Shown: positions 1 through 7,529, counted from the first letter of the stretch. The stretch: DNA of 64,000 bases from Paenibacillus foliorum (GCF_013141765.1 NZ_WHOD01000119.1:112454-176453), one strand, 5' to 3'. Made by a program: numbers and translations. Notes: generated from the sequence alone by a model not told the origin.

Positions 1-291
1 CGGAGCCAGAATTAAGGTTGTAGTGTCCCCAACTCCACCCGTGCTGTGTTTATCCACCTTCACTCCGGGAATTGAGCTTAAATCAGCCTGATCGCCCGAT
101 CGCGCCATCGCTAAGGTCAAGTCAGCTGTCTCCGCAGCTGTCATGCCATTAAAGTAAACGGCCATCGCCCAAGCGGACATTTGATAATCGGGTATTTCTC
201 CGCTGACATAGCCCTGAATTAATGCTTCAATTTCCTGTGTAGTTAATGGCTTGCCATCCCGTTTCTTTTGGATGATATCAACTGTTCTCAT
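1..291 (-). CDS. pdp: Pyrimidine-nucleoside phosphorylase, N-terminal part (gene runs off the left edge)
   Basis: Only the first 97 codons are present. The translation begins MRTVDIIQKKRDGKPL and contains the phosphate-binding signature KHSTGGVGD near residues 82-90, typical of the thymidine/pyrimidine-nucleoside phosphorylase family, which splits uridine and thymidine into base and pentose-1-phosphate in the cytoplasm. A GGGGTGG ribosome binding site precedes the ATG at 291. In B. subtilis pdp lies directly after pupG in the drm-pupG operon. Here about 4 kb of other genes separate it from the PNP genes, so it probably has its own promoter. The identity is firm; the rest of the gene is not visible. 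Confidence 0.93.
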   Translation of the reverse strand, partial: MRTVDIIQKKRDGKPLTTQEIEALIQGYVSGEIPDYQMSAWAMAVYFNGMTAAETADLTLAMARSGDQADLSSIPGVKVDKHSTGGVGDTTTLILAP

Positions 292-587
292 TTCAGCCAC
301 CCCACTAATTTAGATTCATTACAAACAACCATCTAAATTTTAACATAAAACATCCCTTACATCGACCACATACCTAAGCAGTTGCTCCTCTTGCGTTGAA
401 TCGATAAAATCAGCTGTATCAGCATAACTCCACTTCGGGTGAAGGCAGCACCGTAACTGTCTTTTAGGATCGCTATAGGATGATGAAGAATTGCGGGATC
501 CTTCTGTTCAACATCAATGAGGAAGTGTATCCTTTAAATAGAGAATTGGACAAAATGAGAGCACTGAACTCTAAGGAGGAGCCCCCT
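292..587. other. Intergenic region between divergent pdp and corA
   Basis: This 296-bp divergent region must hold the promoters of pdp and corA. An in-frame extension of corA starts at 480 but lacks a ribosome binding site, so I treat 480-587 as leader. I looked for an M-box magnesium riboswitch and did not find its conserved core. I see no gene here. Confidence 0.4.
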
Positions 588-1541
588 TTGATTCGAATAT
601 TGGCTATTAATGAGGAATACGAACTGCTTACTGATATATCCGTTCAAGACCTTAAGGATAATCCGAACATTTTCTGGTATTGGGTTGATTTCAACGAGCC
701 GACGGAGGAAGAAGCTCTTTTACTGGAAACACATTTTCATTTTCACCCGCTCGCTATAGAGGATTGTTTCCACTTATTGCAGCGGCCTAAAGTCGACCAT
801 TACGAGGATGTTAACTTCTTTGTTGTGCATGCCCTTAATCCCATTTCCTTAGCTGCTGAAGAAGTAGATTTATTCTGGGGAAATCAATTTATTGTCACCT
901 TTCATTTATTCCCTTGCAGTGAAATAGATGATGCCTGGAGCCGGATGACCGAACAAAGCAAGCTTCGAGAAAAAGGCCATGCATATGCCGCCTACCTGGT
1001 TATGGATAAGCTGGTGGATGAGTATTTTCCAAGTGTGTATCAGATTGAGGATCAACTCAATGAAATCGAAGCCAAAGGAAAAGGCGAGTCCATTCATGAG
1101 CTGATGAACCAAGTATTTGAAATCAGGGCCCGGTTGTTAAAGCTCCGAAAAACAATTATTCCTATGAGGGACCTCTTTTATAGAATCATAAGCACCGATA
1201 AGATTGATGGAATTAAATCACATATCGTCTATTTTACCGATGTTTATGACCATCTTCTCAAGCTTTCCGAACTTATTGATTCGAATAGAGATATGACGGC
1301 TGATATAAGAGACAGCTACATCTCTCTGAACTCAAACCGAATGAATGAGATTATGAAAACTTTAACCGTGATCACGACTATCTTCATGCCGCTTACCTTT
1401 CTGGCCGGAATTTACGGAATGAATTTTCAATATATGCCGGAGCTTACTTGGCACTGGGGCTATTTCATTTGTCTGCTTGTGATGTTTGGAATAGGGCTTG
1501 GAATGTATAGCTGGTTTCGTAAAAAGGGATGGTTTGATTAA
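588..1541 (+). CDS. corA: CorA-family magnesium/divalent cation transporter
   Basis: 317-residue protein ending in the CorA signature: two C-terminal membrane helices (about residues 257-276 and 290-308) separated by the GMN motif at about 277-279 (GIYGMNFQYMPE). The long N-terminal part is the cytoplasmic alpha/beta and helical funnel domain. The family forms pentameric channels that take up Mg2+ (sometimes Co2+ or Ni2+). The start chosen is TTG 588, because a perfect AAGGAGG lies 8 nt upstream; the longer in-frame ATG at 480 has no ribosome binding site and adds 36 residues not expected in the family. It is monocistronic and ends in a strong terminator. Confidence 0.93.
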   Translation: MIRILAINEEYELLTDISVQDLKDNPNIFWYWVDFNEPTEEEALLLETHFHFHPLAIEDCFHLLQRPKVDHYEDVNFFVVHALNPISLAAEEVDLFWGNQFIVTFHLFPCSEIDDAWSRMTEQSKLREKGHAYAAYLVMDKLVDEYFPSVYQIEDQLNEIEAKGKGESIHELMNQVFEIRARLLKLRKTIIPMRDLFYRIISTDKIDGIKSHIVYFTDVYDHLLKLSELIDSNRDMTADIRDSYISLNSNRMNEIMKTLTVITTIFMPLTFLAGIYGMNFQYMPELTWHWGYFICLLVMFGIGLGMYSWFRKKGWFD

Positions 1542-1594
1542 AGCAGGAACTATGTCCTCATGGGCAACGGGAGCAGAAACGGTTAGCATTCATG

Positions 1595-1633
1595 AAAAAA
1601 AGACTATTGAGTTAAACTCAACAGTCTTTTTTA
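1595..1633. terminator. Bidirectional intrinsic terminator between corA and the cupredoxin gene
   Basis: Inverted repeat AAAGACTATTGAGTT / ACTCAACAGTCTTT with one mismatch and A/T tracts on both sides, so it can serve both convergent genes. Confidence 0.9.
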
Positions 1634-1670
1634 TGGAAGGCAGCCAGGAAGGCTTCCTTGAATGACGCTA

Positions 1671-2045
1671 TTATTGAACGATCAATTTGGATTTCATTTC
1701 TGCATGTCCAGGACCGCAAGGAAGGATGCAGTGTACTTCATAAGTTCCAGGCTTGTCAAAGGTAACATCAGCTGATTTGGTGTTGCCATCCAGCTTAACG
1801 TTCAAACCTACGATTTCCATAGCATGAAGACCTTCTTTGTTTTGAAGAGAGACAGTAACCTTTTCGCCAGCTTTCACTGTATATTCAGGCTTGTCAAACT
1901 GGAAGTTCGAGGCCACGAATTTCAACGTTGGTCCGGCTTTGGATTCTGAGGCCATTTCCGCTTGGCGCTCAGAGATGTTCTGGAACAATACACCTGCACC
2001 TAACACACAGGCAACGATAAACAAACTAAACATAATCCACTTCAT
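1671..2045 (-). CDS. Membrane-anchored cupredoxin with a CuA-type copper site
   Basis: 124 residues. An N-terminal hydrophobic helix (about 3-21) would anchor it outside the membrane, followed by one cupredoxin domain. It keeps the spacing of CuA ligands seen in cytochrome c oxidase subunit II: His74, then Cys106, Cys110, His114 and Met117 (C-ILP-C-GPG-H-AE-M). No other oxidase subunit gene lies nearby. It may be an electron carrier or a copper donor for oxidase assembly; the role is inference. ATG start at 2045 with GGGGGA just upstream. It stands alone between two terminators. Confidence 0.8.
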   Translation of the reverse strand: MKWIMFSLFIVACVLGAGVLFQNISERQAEMASESKAGPTLKFVASNFQFDKPEYTVKAGEKVTVSLQNKEGLHAMEIVGLNVKLDGNTKSADVTFDKPGTYEVHCILPCGPGHAEMKSKLIVQ

Positions 2046-2205
2046 TGGAAAATCCCCCTAACTAGTTTACACATCAGACGTATATCATTATTGTACATAA
2101 AGAAACGAGCTTTACCTATTCCTATTTGAGGCATTCCGGTGAAAAATTTGTGACAGTTTGTGCCACTTTCTCGTTACCTAAGCCATTTTATCATATATCC
2201 TTACA

Positions 2206-2240
2206 AAATCAAAAATCCCAATGCGTAAGCCGCACAGGGA
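2206..2240 (-). terminator. Intrinsic terminator downstream of the YvyF-like gene
   Basis: On the minus strand CCCTGTGCG and CGCATTGGG form a stem with one mismatch, followed by ATTTTTGATTTT. Confidence 0.65.
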
Positions 2241-2252
2241 TACAAGTACCTA

Positions 2253-2657
2253 TTAATAACGGAATGTACGGCTCCTGAAGCCAATGCCTTGTGATTGGGT
2301 GCGTATAGTCTCCTTGTCCTGCAATTCTTTAATCTCCTTATTAAGCCTGCTGCGGCAAGGGTAACACATTTGCTCCTGACGGATAGGCCCGTTGCAACTA
2401 TTACAAGGATAGGTTAAGTTAGGGTAATCACTAGCAGGGAGGCGCCTGTCCTTAATCCATGTAAAAATTTGCTGCTGGGATACGCCCGTTTCAATGCTAA
2501 GCTGACTAGTCGTTGCTTTCCGGTTGCAGCGCAAATAATTAAAACAAACGTCAAATTCATTCTCTAACGATTTAACGCAGTTCATGCACAAATTACGCAG
2601 GTTTTTTTGAAAGACCTTGCCGCACCCCGGACAATTGGCCACCATCAAAATACTCAT
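2253..2657 (-). CDS. YvyF/TIGR03826-like zinc-ribbon protein
   Basis: 134 residues. An N-terminal CPGC...CMNC zinc ribbon (residues about 9-29), a central helix-turn-helix-like stretch (ATTSQLSIETGVSQQQIFTW), and a second CNSC...CYPC zinc ribbon make this resemble the flagellar-operon protein family TIGR03826 (B. subtilis YvyF, usually beside flgM). No flagellar gene is nearby, so it is either a displaced YvyF or a paralogue. ATG 2657 follows AGGAAGTG; the GTG three codons upstream sits directly on the ribosome binding site. The molecular function of the family is not established. Confidence 0.7.
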   Translation of the reverse strand: MSILMVANCPGCGKVFQKNLRNLCMNCVKSLENEFDVCFNYLRCNRKATTSQLSIETGVSQQQIFTWIKDRRLPASDYPNLTYPCNSCNGPIRQEQMCYPCRSRLNKEIKELQDKETIRTQSQGIGFRSRTFRY

Positions 2658-2845
2658 GGTCGTCACTTCCTAACACCGAATGTAGTACTTATTGCCTAAT
2701 TATATCACGATATCTCACAGTGTTACAGTCCTATTATGCATCTTAATATATTTTTTTACCGATTGCACATGTATATGCAACAGAATTGCAAGTCATACTA
2801 AAAAAGCTTTTTAGTTCTGTTATTGCTTTGGAGGTGAACCCGCAC

Positions 2846-2932
2846 ATGTCGGACAAACAACAAGGGCACGGCAATCAAAATACAACAACACGCACCAGTG
2901 ACAAAGGCTCCAAAAAATCGAAAAAAAAGTAA
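2846..2932 (+). CDS. Very small lysine-rich protein, 28 aa
   Basis: A short ORF preceded by an excellent ribosome binding site (GGAGGTGA, 8 nt from the ATG) and followed 9 nt later by a strong terminator, which together argue it is real. The peptide begins MSDKQQGHGNQ, is rich in Thr, Ser, Asn and Gln, and ends GSKKSKKK. It has no hydrophobic segment. Composition recalls small spore or DNA-binding peptides, but I do not recognise a family and assign no function. Confidence 0.6.
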   Translation: MSDKQQGHGNQNTTTRTSDKGSKKSKKK

Positions 2933-2941
2933 ATAACACAA

Positions 2942-2979
2942 AAAAACGGCCGTCCTTAGAAATAAGGATAGCCGTTTTT
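2942..2979. terminator. Bidirectional terminator
   Basis: AAAAACGGC..TCCTTA-gaaa-TAAGGA..GCCGTTTTT stem-loop between the convergent 28-aa ORF and the GNAT gene. Confidence 0.9.
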
Positions 2980-2983
2980 CTTC

Positions 2984-3481
2984 TCAAGCCAAATCCAACA
3001 CCATTCTGGTAGTTTTTAAAGTATATTCATTAAATGTTTCTTCGAGATCATTCACTTTACTAAACCCTTTCGAGATATAGAATGCTATTCCTGGCAAATT
3101 TTCCTGCTCCACATTGAGAAATAAACAAGTTATTCCTGGTAAATCCTCTAAGCCTTTTTCTATCAGCTCAGAACCAATTCCTCGACCCTGATATTCAGGA
3201 ACAACATAAATGGCCCACAGTTCAGCAGCATCTTGAATGGTCGTTGATTTAGAAAAATTAGCAAATCCAACGATCTCTCCCTCTGTTTCATCTTTTGCAA
3301 CAAGAAGCAAAGAACGCTCCATCCTTCTTCTCACATTTCCATCGGAGTATGCAATTCGAAGAAAATCCTGCTGTACTTTCTTAGGAATAATGCCTTTATA
3401 AGTAACATGCCATGTTGTATGTGCTACGTATTGGATAGAGGCTACATCTTCTATTTGTGCGTAACGAATTTGAATGGTCAC
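2984..3481 (-). CDS. GNAT-family N-acetyltransferase
   Basis: 165 residues with the acetyl-CoA binding motif A of GNAT enzymes (VVPEYQGRGIGSELIEKGL, about residues 90-108) and the following Leu-Asn-Val-Glu strand and Tyr-containing FYISKGF motif B. Such enzymes transfer acetyl from acetyl-CoA to an amine; the acceptor cannot be told from sequence. GTG start at 3481 with AGGAGG 8 nt upstream. Its upstream region is short and it ends at the bidirectional terminator shared with the small ORF at 2846-2932. Confidence 0.88.
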   Translation of the reverse strand: MTIQIRYAQIEDVASIQYVAHTTWHVTYKGIIPKKVQQDFLRIAYSDGNVRRRMERSLLLVAKDETEGEIVGFANFSKSTTIQDAAELWAIYVVPEYQGRGIGSELIEKGLEDLPGITCLFLNVEQENLPGIAFYISKGFSKVNDLEETFNEYTLKTTRMVLDLA

Positions 3482-3545
3482 ATAAATCTCCTCCTGGGAG
3501 TGTAAGCTTCTATTGGATCCATATATGTAATCTCATTATAACAAC

Positions 3546-3588
3546 AAAAAGACTACTTCCACCCGATTGATGATCGATGAAAGTAGTC
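3546..3588 (-). terminator. Intrinsic terminator of the 33-aa membrane peptide gene
   Basis: On the minus strand GACTACTTTC...GGAAGTAGTC followed by TTTTTG. It is closely similar in sequence to the terminator at 4461-4506. Confidence 0.85.
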
Positions 3589-3611
3589 GCTGCACCGTAC
3601 ATTTATACGAC

Positions 3612-3713
3612 TTAGAGCTGCTCGAGAAAGTTTTGAATGACTAAGAACGGAATGGCTCCTATAGAAATGAAAGCAAAGAAGAAACCATAAAGAAAACTTT
3701 TTAACTGTGCCAT
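3612..3713 (-). CDS. Small membrane peptide, 33 aa
   Basis: An unrecognised miniprotein beginning MAQLKSFLYGFFFAF, with one predicted membrane helix (about residues 7-27) and a short charged tail ending LEQL. The ATG at 3713 has GGAG about 8 nt upstream, and a dedicated intrinsic terminator lies 24 nt after the stop, which supports expression. It resembles in architecture the many single-helix regulatory peptides of Bacillales. No function can be assigned. Confidence 0.6.
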   Translation of the reverse strand: MAQLKSFLYGFFFAFISIGAIPFLVIQNFLEQL

Positions 3714-3830
3714 GTCAATCACTCCGATCTTTTTTGTCAAAATTGTGAACATGCGTTAATTATAAACCTTATCCCTATATCTTTTATTAAAAACAAATGA
3801 GTTTTTCATTAATTTTTTTCTAAATTTTAG

Positions 3831-3870
3831 AAAAAAAAGCTCTCCTTCCGTTTTTTAACCGAAGAAGAGC
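3831..3870 (-). terminator. Terminator of the 102-aa hypothetical gene
   Basis: GCTCTTCTTC...GAAGGAGAGC stem on the minus strand followed by eight T. Confidence 0.85.
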
Positions 3871-3881
3871 AGCTCTATTTA

Positions 3882-4190
3882 TTATTTAATGACCTCTGTT
3901 TTGAATACATTATCTAACTTCCCATCCAGTCGTTTCTTTAATGGAATTTTAATATCTCTGCCAAGTTCTTTAAAAAATGTGTCCACATCGCAATTAACGT
4001 TTTCAAGTATAATTTTTAGCGAGCCATCTACGGCAATATTCTGATTGGTTTCAGCTGGAACCGTGGCATCAACCGCGTATTTCTTAGTTAATGTGTTAAT
4101 GTATCTGCTGAATATTTCAATTAACTCATCATTATTAAAATTCTCGATTGCCACTTGACCCTTATTAGTAAATTTCAGATTGATTCTCAC
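3882..4190 (-). CDS. Hypothetical protein, 102 aa
   Basis: I do not recognise a family. The protein is soluble, mixed alpha/beta in appearance, without a signal peptide or membrane helix, and lysine and asparagine rich (several AAT and AAA codons, more A/T-rich than the neighbouring housekeeping genes). GTG start at 4190 with AAGGGGAA upstream; it is followed by its own terminator. It sits alone between the salvage genes and the accessory island, so it is a plausible lineage-specific or acquired gene. Confidence 0.6.
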   Translation of the reverse strand: MRINLKFTNKGQVAIENFNNDELIEIFSRYINTLTKKYAVDATVPAETNQNIAVDGSLKIILENVNCDVDTFFKELGRDIKIPLKKRLDGKLDNVFKTEVIK

Positions 4191-4460
4191 TTTCCAAATT
4201 CCCCTTTTCTGTTAAACCATCTATTTTTGAAGTATTTAGTTAATATGGCTGATCTTATGGTTCTTCACAAAGAAAAGGTGCAATAATCTGCTGAAGACTA
4301 CCCTTCGTTTTTAAGTCAGTATTTATTGTTTTCTTATCCATCCATAAATATATCATACTTTTGACTTTTTTCCGATGGTTTTCAACGTTTATTTCACAAT
4401 AAAGTTAAAATAAATGGTCCAGTGCCCTTTTTTTGAGTAATATTCGTCAATTTCAACAGT
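4191..4460. other. Intergenic region upstream of the 102-aa gene
   Basis: About 270 bp (355 bp to the next gene) of A/T-rich DNA. It should hold the promoter of the minus-strand gene at 3882-4190. No further gene or repeat recognised. Confidence 0.4.
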
Positions 4461-4506
4461 AAAAAGACTACTTCCTCTCGATTTACCGAATCGATAGAAA
4501 GCAGTC
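4461..4506 (-). terminator. Terminator of the salvage operon (after punA2)
   Basis: Minus-strand GACTGCTTTC...GGAAGTAGTC stem with an inner ATCGATT/AATCGAG pairing, followed by TTTTTAC. Near-duplicate of 3546-3588. Confidence 0.88.
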
Positions 4507-4546
4507 CTCGTTACTTAAAATTAATTACAGCTGCCCTTGCCTTACC

Positions 4547-5395
4547 TCAATTAGTTACTTGAGCCACAAAACGCCGTACAAGCTCAATAAACATAGGCTT
4601 CGTCTTGTTCGCTACAGCTACCACCTGTTCGTGCGTCAGAGGCTCTAATTCTTCGCCTATCGCCATATCGGTAATGCAGGAGATTCCAAGCACCTTAAGT
4701 CCAGCATGTCTCGCAGCAACTACTTCGCCGACTGTGGACATCCCCACGGCATCTCCGCCTAAGCGAGCCAGCATGGTAAGCTCCGCAGGGGGCAAATAGC
4801 TAGGCCCGGTGATGCCGCTGTACACACCCTCCTGAAGACGTATAGATTTACCTTCATTGCGCATATCATCGGCAATTTGTTTCGCCAACTCGCGGTAGCT
4901 GCGGCTATATGCCTCCGACATATCTGGGAAGCGTAAACCAAGCTCTGAATGATTAAATCCGATGAGAGGATTATCCCCAGTTAAATTTAAGTGATCGGAG
5001 ATAAGCATCAGATCACCAGCTTGGAAGCCACGGTTCATACCTCCTGCCGCATTCGTAATAACCAATGTATGGATGCCCAACTGTTTCATAACGTAGATTG
5101 GAAAAACGACTTTTCGCATAGAATAGCCTTCATAATAATGAAAACGTCCCTGCATAACAATAACAGACTTACCCTCAAGCGTACCAATCACAAACTGACC
5201 TGCATGACCTTCTACTGTAGATACCGGAAAATGGGGGATCTGGTCGTACGGAATGATAGTCGAATTTTCCACTTGTGCAGCCATATCGCCCAACCCAGAG
5301 CCCAGAATAAGTCCAAGCTGTGGTGCATTTCCTTGCAAGCGCTGCTGAATCCATTGCGCTGCTTCTTGAATTTGTTGTATGTAATTAGTTTCCAA
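4547..5395 (-). CDS. Second trimeric purine nucleoside phosphorylase, altered base-recognition residues
   Basis: 282 residues from TTG 5395 (AAGGGG 11 nt upstream; an upstream TTG at 5416 has no ribosome binding site). It has all family landmarks: GSGLG, GRFHYYEGY, NAAGG, DAVGMSTVGEV. Relative to human-type PNPs, two purine-contacting positions differ: Glu201 is Leu (GPSYLPPAE) and Asn243 is Asp (SCITDMA), whereas the upstream copy keeps Glu and Asn. The ribose-contacting His (PLTHEQ) is retained. Asp at this position is found in 6-aminopurine enzymes such as MTA phosphorylase, so adenosine or another 6-aminopurine nucleoside is the likely substrate (inference). It is the last gene of the deoB-punA-punA2 run. 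Confidence 0.88.
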   Translation of the reverse strand: METNYIQQIQEAAQWIQQRLQGNAPQLGLILGSGLGDMAAQVENSTIIPYDQIPHFPVSTVEGHAGQFVIGTLEGKSVIVMQGRFHYYEGYSMRKVVFPIYVMKQLGIHTLVITNAAGGMNRGFQAGDLMLISDHLNLTGDNPLIGFNHSELGLRFPDMSEAYSRSYRELAKQIADDMRNEGKSIRLQEGVYSGITGPSYLPPAELTMLARLGGDAVGMSTVGEVVAARHAGLKVLGISCITDMAIGEELEPLTHEQVVAVANKTKPMFIELVRRFVAQVTN

Positions 5396-5430
5396 TCTAT
5401 TCGGTTCCCCTTCCAAGATACAGTTTGAAA

Positions 5431-6261
5431 TTAGTCTAGCTTAGCCACAATACCCAGAATCAATTTCAAGAATTTCGGCTTGACGCGCTCTGTCGTCTCC
5501 ATAACCTCTGCATGGGATAACGGTTGATCAAGAATGCCTGCAGCCATGTTAGTTATGCAAGAAAACCCTAGAACCTCAATACCTGCATGACGGGCTACCA
5601 CAACCTCAGCCACCGTGGACATTCCTACTGCGTCAGCACCTAATGTACGTACCATACGGATTTCAGCCGGTGTCTCATAGCAAGGACCCAACAGACCGAT
5701 ATAAACACCCTCTTGGAGCTTAATTCCTTGCTCTGAGGCAACCTCATGAGCTGTCTTCCTCAAGCCGCGGCTGTAGGCCTCAGACATATCCGGGAATCGC
5801 ACACCCAGCTCATTGAAATTCGGACCAATTAGCGGATTGCAGAAGGTGAAATTAATATGATCCTTAATCAGCATAAGATCTCCCACTTCATAGGAGGTAT
5901 TAACGCCACCAGCAGCATTCGTAACAATCAATTTCTTAACTCCCAGCTCTTTCATCACTCGGACTGGGAAAGAAACCACATCAACTCCATATCCTTCATA
6001 TAAGTGAAAGCGGCCTTTCATCAACAGCACCTGTTTGCCATGTATCGTTCCAAGCAAGAGCTCACCTGCATGTCCTTCGACAGTGGAAACTGGGAAATTA
6101 GGAATATCCTTATAAGCGATCACCGTCGGCTGTTCGACTAAATCGGCAATAACCCCAAGTCCTGATCCAAGTATCATTCCGATTTCCGGAGTAGCTCCAT
6201 ATTGAGCCCGAATGTAGGCAGCAGCCTCTTTAATATGGTTGAGCACCGATCTATCTTCCAT
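5431..6261 (-). CDS. punA: Purine nucleoside phosphorylase I (inosine/guanosine type)
   Basis: 276 residues, homologous to B. subtilis PupG. It phosphorolyses inosine, guanosine and their deoxy forms to base plus (deoxy)ribose-1-phosphate, which phosphopentomutase from the neighbouring deoB then handles. GSGLG, GRFHLYEGY, NAAGG and GMSTVAEV are present; the 6-oxopurine specificity residues are intact (Glu196 in GPCYETPAE and Asn238 in SCITNMA). ATG 6261 follows AAAGGAGG. The ribosome binding site is the 3' end of one of the dispersed hairpin repeats. It lies 35 nt before the second PNP and 95 nt after deoB. Confidence 0.95.
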   Translation of the reverse strand: MEDRSVLNHIKEAAAYIRAQYGATPEIGMILGSGLGVIADLVEQPTVIAYKDIPNFPVSTVEGHAGELLLGTIHGKQVLLMKGRFHLYEGYGVDVVSFPVRVMKELGVKKLIVTNAAGGVNTSYEVGDLMLIKDHINFTFCNPLIGPNFNELGVRFPDMSEAYSRGLRKTAHEVASEQGIKLQEGVYIGLLGPCYETPAEIRMVRTLGADAVGMSTVAEVVVARHAGIEVLGFSCITNMAAGILDQPLSHAEVMETTERVKPKFLKLILGIVAKLD

Positions 6262-6268
6262 GTTTTAT

Positions 6269-6340
6269 CCTCCTTTGAGTTTGCATTAAACTTGCTTCAT
6301 AAGACTTGAAATAAGTTTTCGCAACAGAACTGCCTTCGCA
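6269..6340 (-). repeat. SD-linked hairpin repeat (probably two units) 5' of punA
   Basis: Read toward punA: CTTATGAAGCAAG, then AGTTT-aatgc-AAACT, then CAAAGGAGG as the ribosome binding site 7 nt from the ATG. A degenerate second unit (GCGAAGGCAGTTCTG...GCGAAAACTT) lies just upstream and resembles the copy at 62391-62426. Confidence 0.7.
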
Positions 6341-6356
6341 CACCCTACTGAATAGA

Positions 6357-7529
6357 TTACAGCTTTCCTAAAAAGCTGCTGCCATTGCCTGTGCTCTGTA
6401 CGCCGAAATTATCAGCTATCGTTGCCCCAAGATCAGCGAATGTCTCCCGGATGCCAATGGATATCCCTTTCTTCAAGCGCGGGCTGTATATTAGCAGCGG
6501 CACATACTCTCGAGTGTGGTCGGTTCCAGCATGAACAGGATCATTCCCATGATCAGCAGTTAGAATCAGTAAGTCATCTTGTCCGATTTCATTCATGATT
6601 TGCGGGAGCCACTCATCGAATTCTTCAAGTGCTTTCGCATAACCCTCAGGATCACGACGATGACCATATAAGGAATCAAAATCAACTAGATTGGTAAATA
6701 ACAGCCCTTTAAAAGGCTTCTTCAAAAAATCAATGGTCGTTTGAATTCCATCCAAATTGCTTTTAGTTGACTTCGCTTCTGTTATACCTTCTCCAGAATA
6801 AATATCATTGATTTTACCGACCGCAATACAGTCTAGACCCGCATCCTTCAAATGATTCATAACGGTAGGCTGAGGAGGCTTGACCGCGTAATCATGACGG
6901 TTAGGAGTCCGTTTGAATGCCCCAGGTTGGCCATTATAAGGCCTCGCAATAACCCTGCCAACCGCGTAAGGCTCCTCTAGCGTCAGCTTGCGTGCAATTT
7001 CACACGCTCGGTATAGCTCCTCAAGAGGAATAATATCTTCATGAGCGGCCAGTTGAAATACACTATCTGCCGAAGTGTAGACAATCCAGGCTCCTGTATT
7101 CATTTGCTCTTGTCCTAACTCATCCAAAATCTCCGTGCCGGAAGCAGGTTTATTGCCAATAACCTTACGTCCGGTCTCCTTCTCGAAACGATCGATCAAT
7201 TCTTTAGGGAAGCCATTCGGGAACACGTTGAACGGTATTTGAACTCTTAAGCCCATTATCTCCCAATGGCCCGTCATTGTATCTTTCCCTACAGATACCT
7301 CAGCCATTTTACCAAAGGCAGCATCTGGCAGCTCAGATGGCTCAATTCCTTTAAGCGGGGCAATATTGCCAATTCCCAACTGCTGTAAATGTGGAAGCGA
7401 AAATCCTGCAACAGTCTCTGCAATATGCCCAAGGGTATGTGAGCCGCTGTCACCGAATGCCTCGGCATCTGGAAGCTCACCAATTCCTACACTATCCAAT
7501 ACGATTAAACATATACGTTGAAAGGTCAA
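6357..7529 (-). CDS. deoB: Phosphopentomutase
   Basis: 390 residues, full length for the family (about 394 in B. subtilis). An alkaline phosphatase-superfamily metalloenzyme: LIVLDSVGIGELPDA near the N terminus gives metal ligand and region of the catalytic Thr (SHTLGH), and TADHGNDPVHAGTDHTREYVPLL near the C terminus gives the remaining metal ligands. It interconverts (deoxy)ribose-1- and -5-phosphates, linking the PNPs and Pdp to the pentose phosphate pathway. Start is TTG 7529: AGGAGG lies 8 nt upstream and overlaps an in-frame GTG at 7538, which is therefore unlikely. A terminator separates it from xerD. Confidence 0.95.
   Translation of the reverse strand: MTFQRICLIVLDSVGIGELPDAEAFGDSGSHTLGHIAETVAGFSLPHLQQLGIGNIAPLKGIEPSELPDAAFGKMAEVSVGKDTMTGHWEIMGLRVQIPFNVFPNGFPKELIDRFEKETGRKVIGNKPASGTEILDELGQEQMNTGAWIVYTSADSVFQLAAHEDIIPLEELYRACEIARKLTLEEPYAVGRVIARPYNGQPGAFKRTPNRHDYAVKPPQPTVMNHLKDAGLDCIAVGKINDIYSGEGITEAKSTKSNLDGIQTTIDFLKKPFKGLLFTNLVDFDSLYGHRRDPEGYAKALEEFDEWLPQIMNEIGQDDLLILTADHGNDPVHAGTDHTREYVPLLIYSPRLKKGISIGIRETFADLGATIADNFGVQSTGNGSSFLGKL

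Noticed and set aside
480..587. 36-codon N-terminal extension of CorA from ATG 480
   Set aside because: No ribosome binding site at 480, whereas TTG 588 has a perfect AAGGAGG and gives the usual family start.
292..587. Possible M-box magnesium riboswitch before corA
   Set aside because: The conserved M-box core was not found and no terminator/antiterminator pair is visible before the SD.
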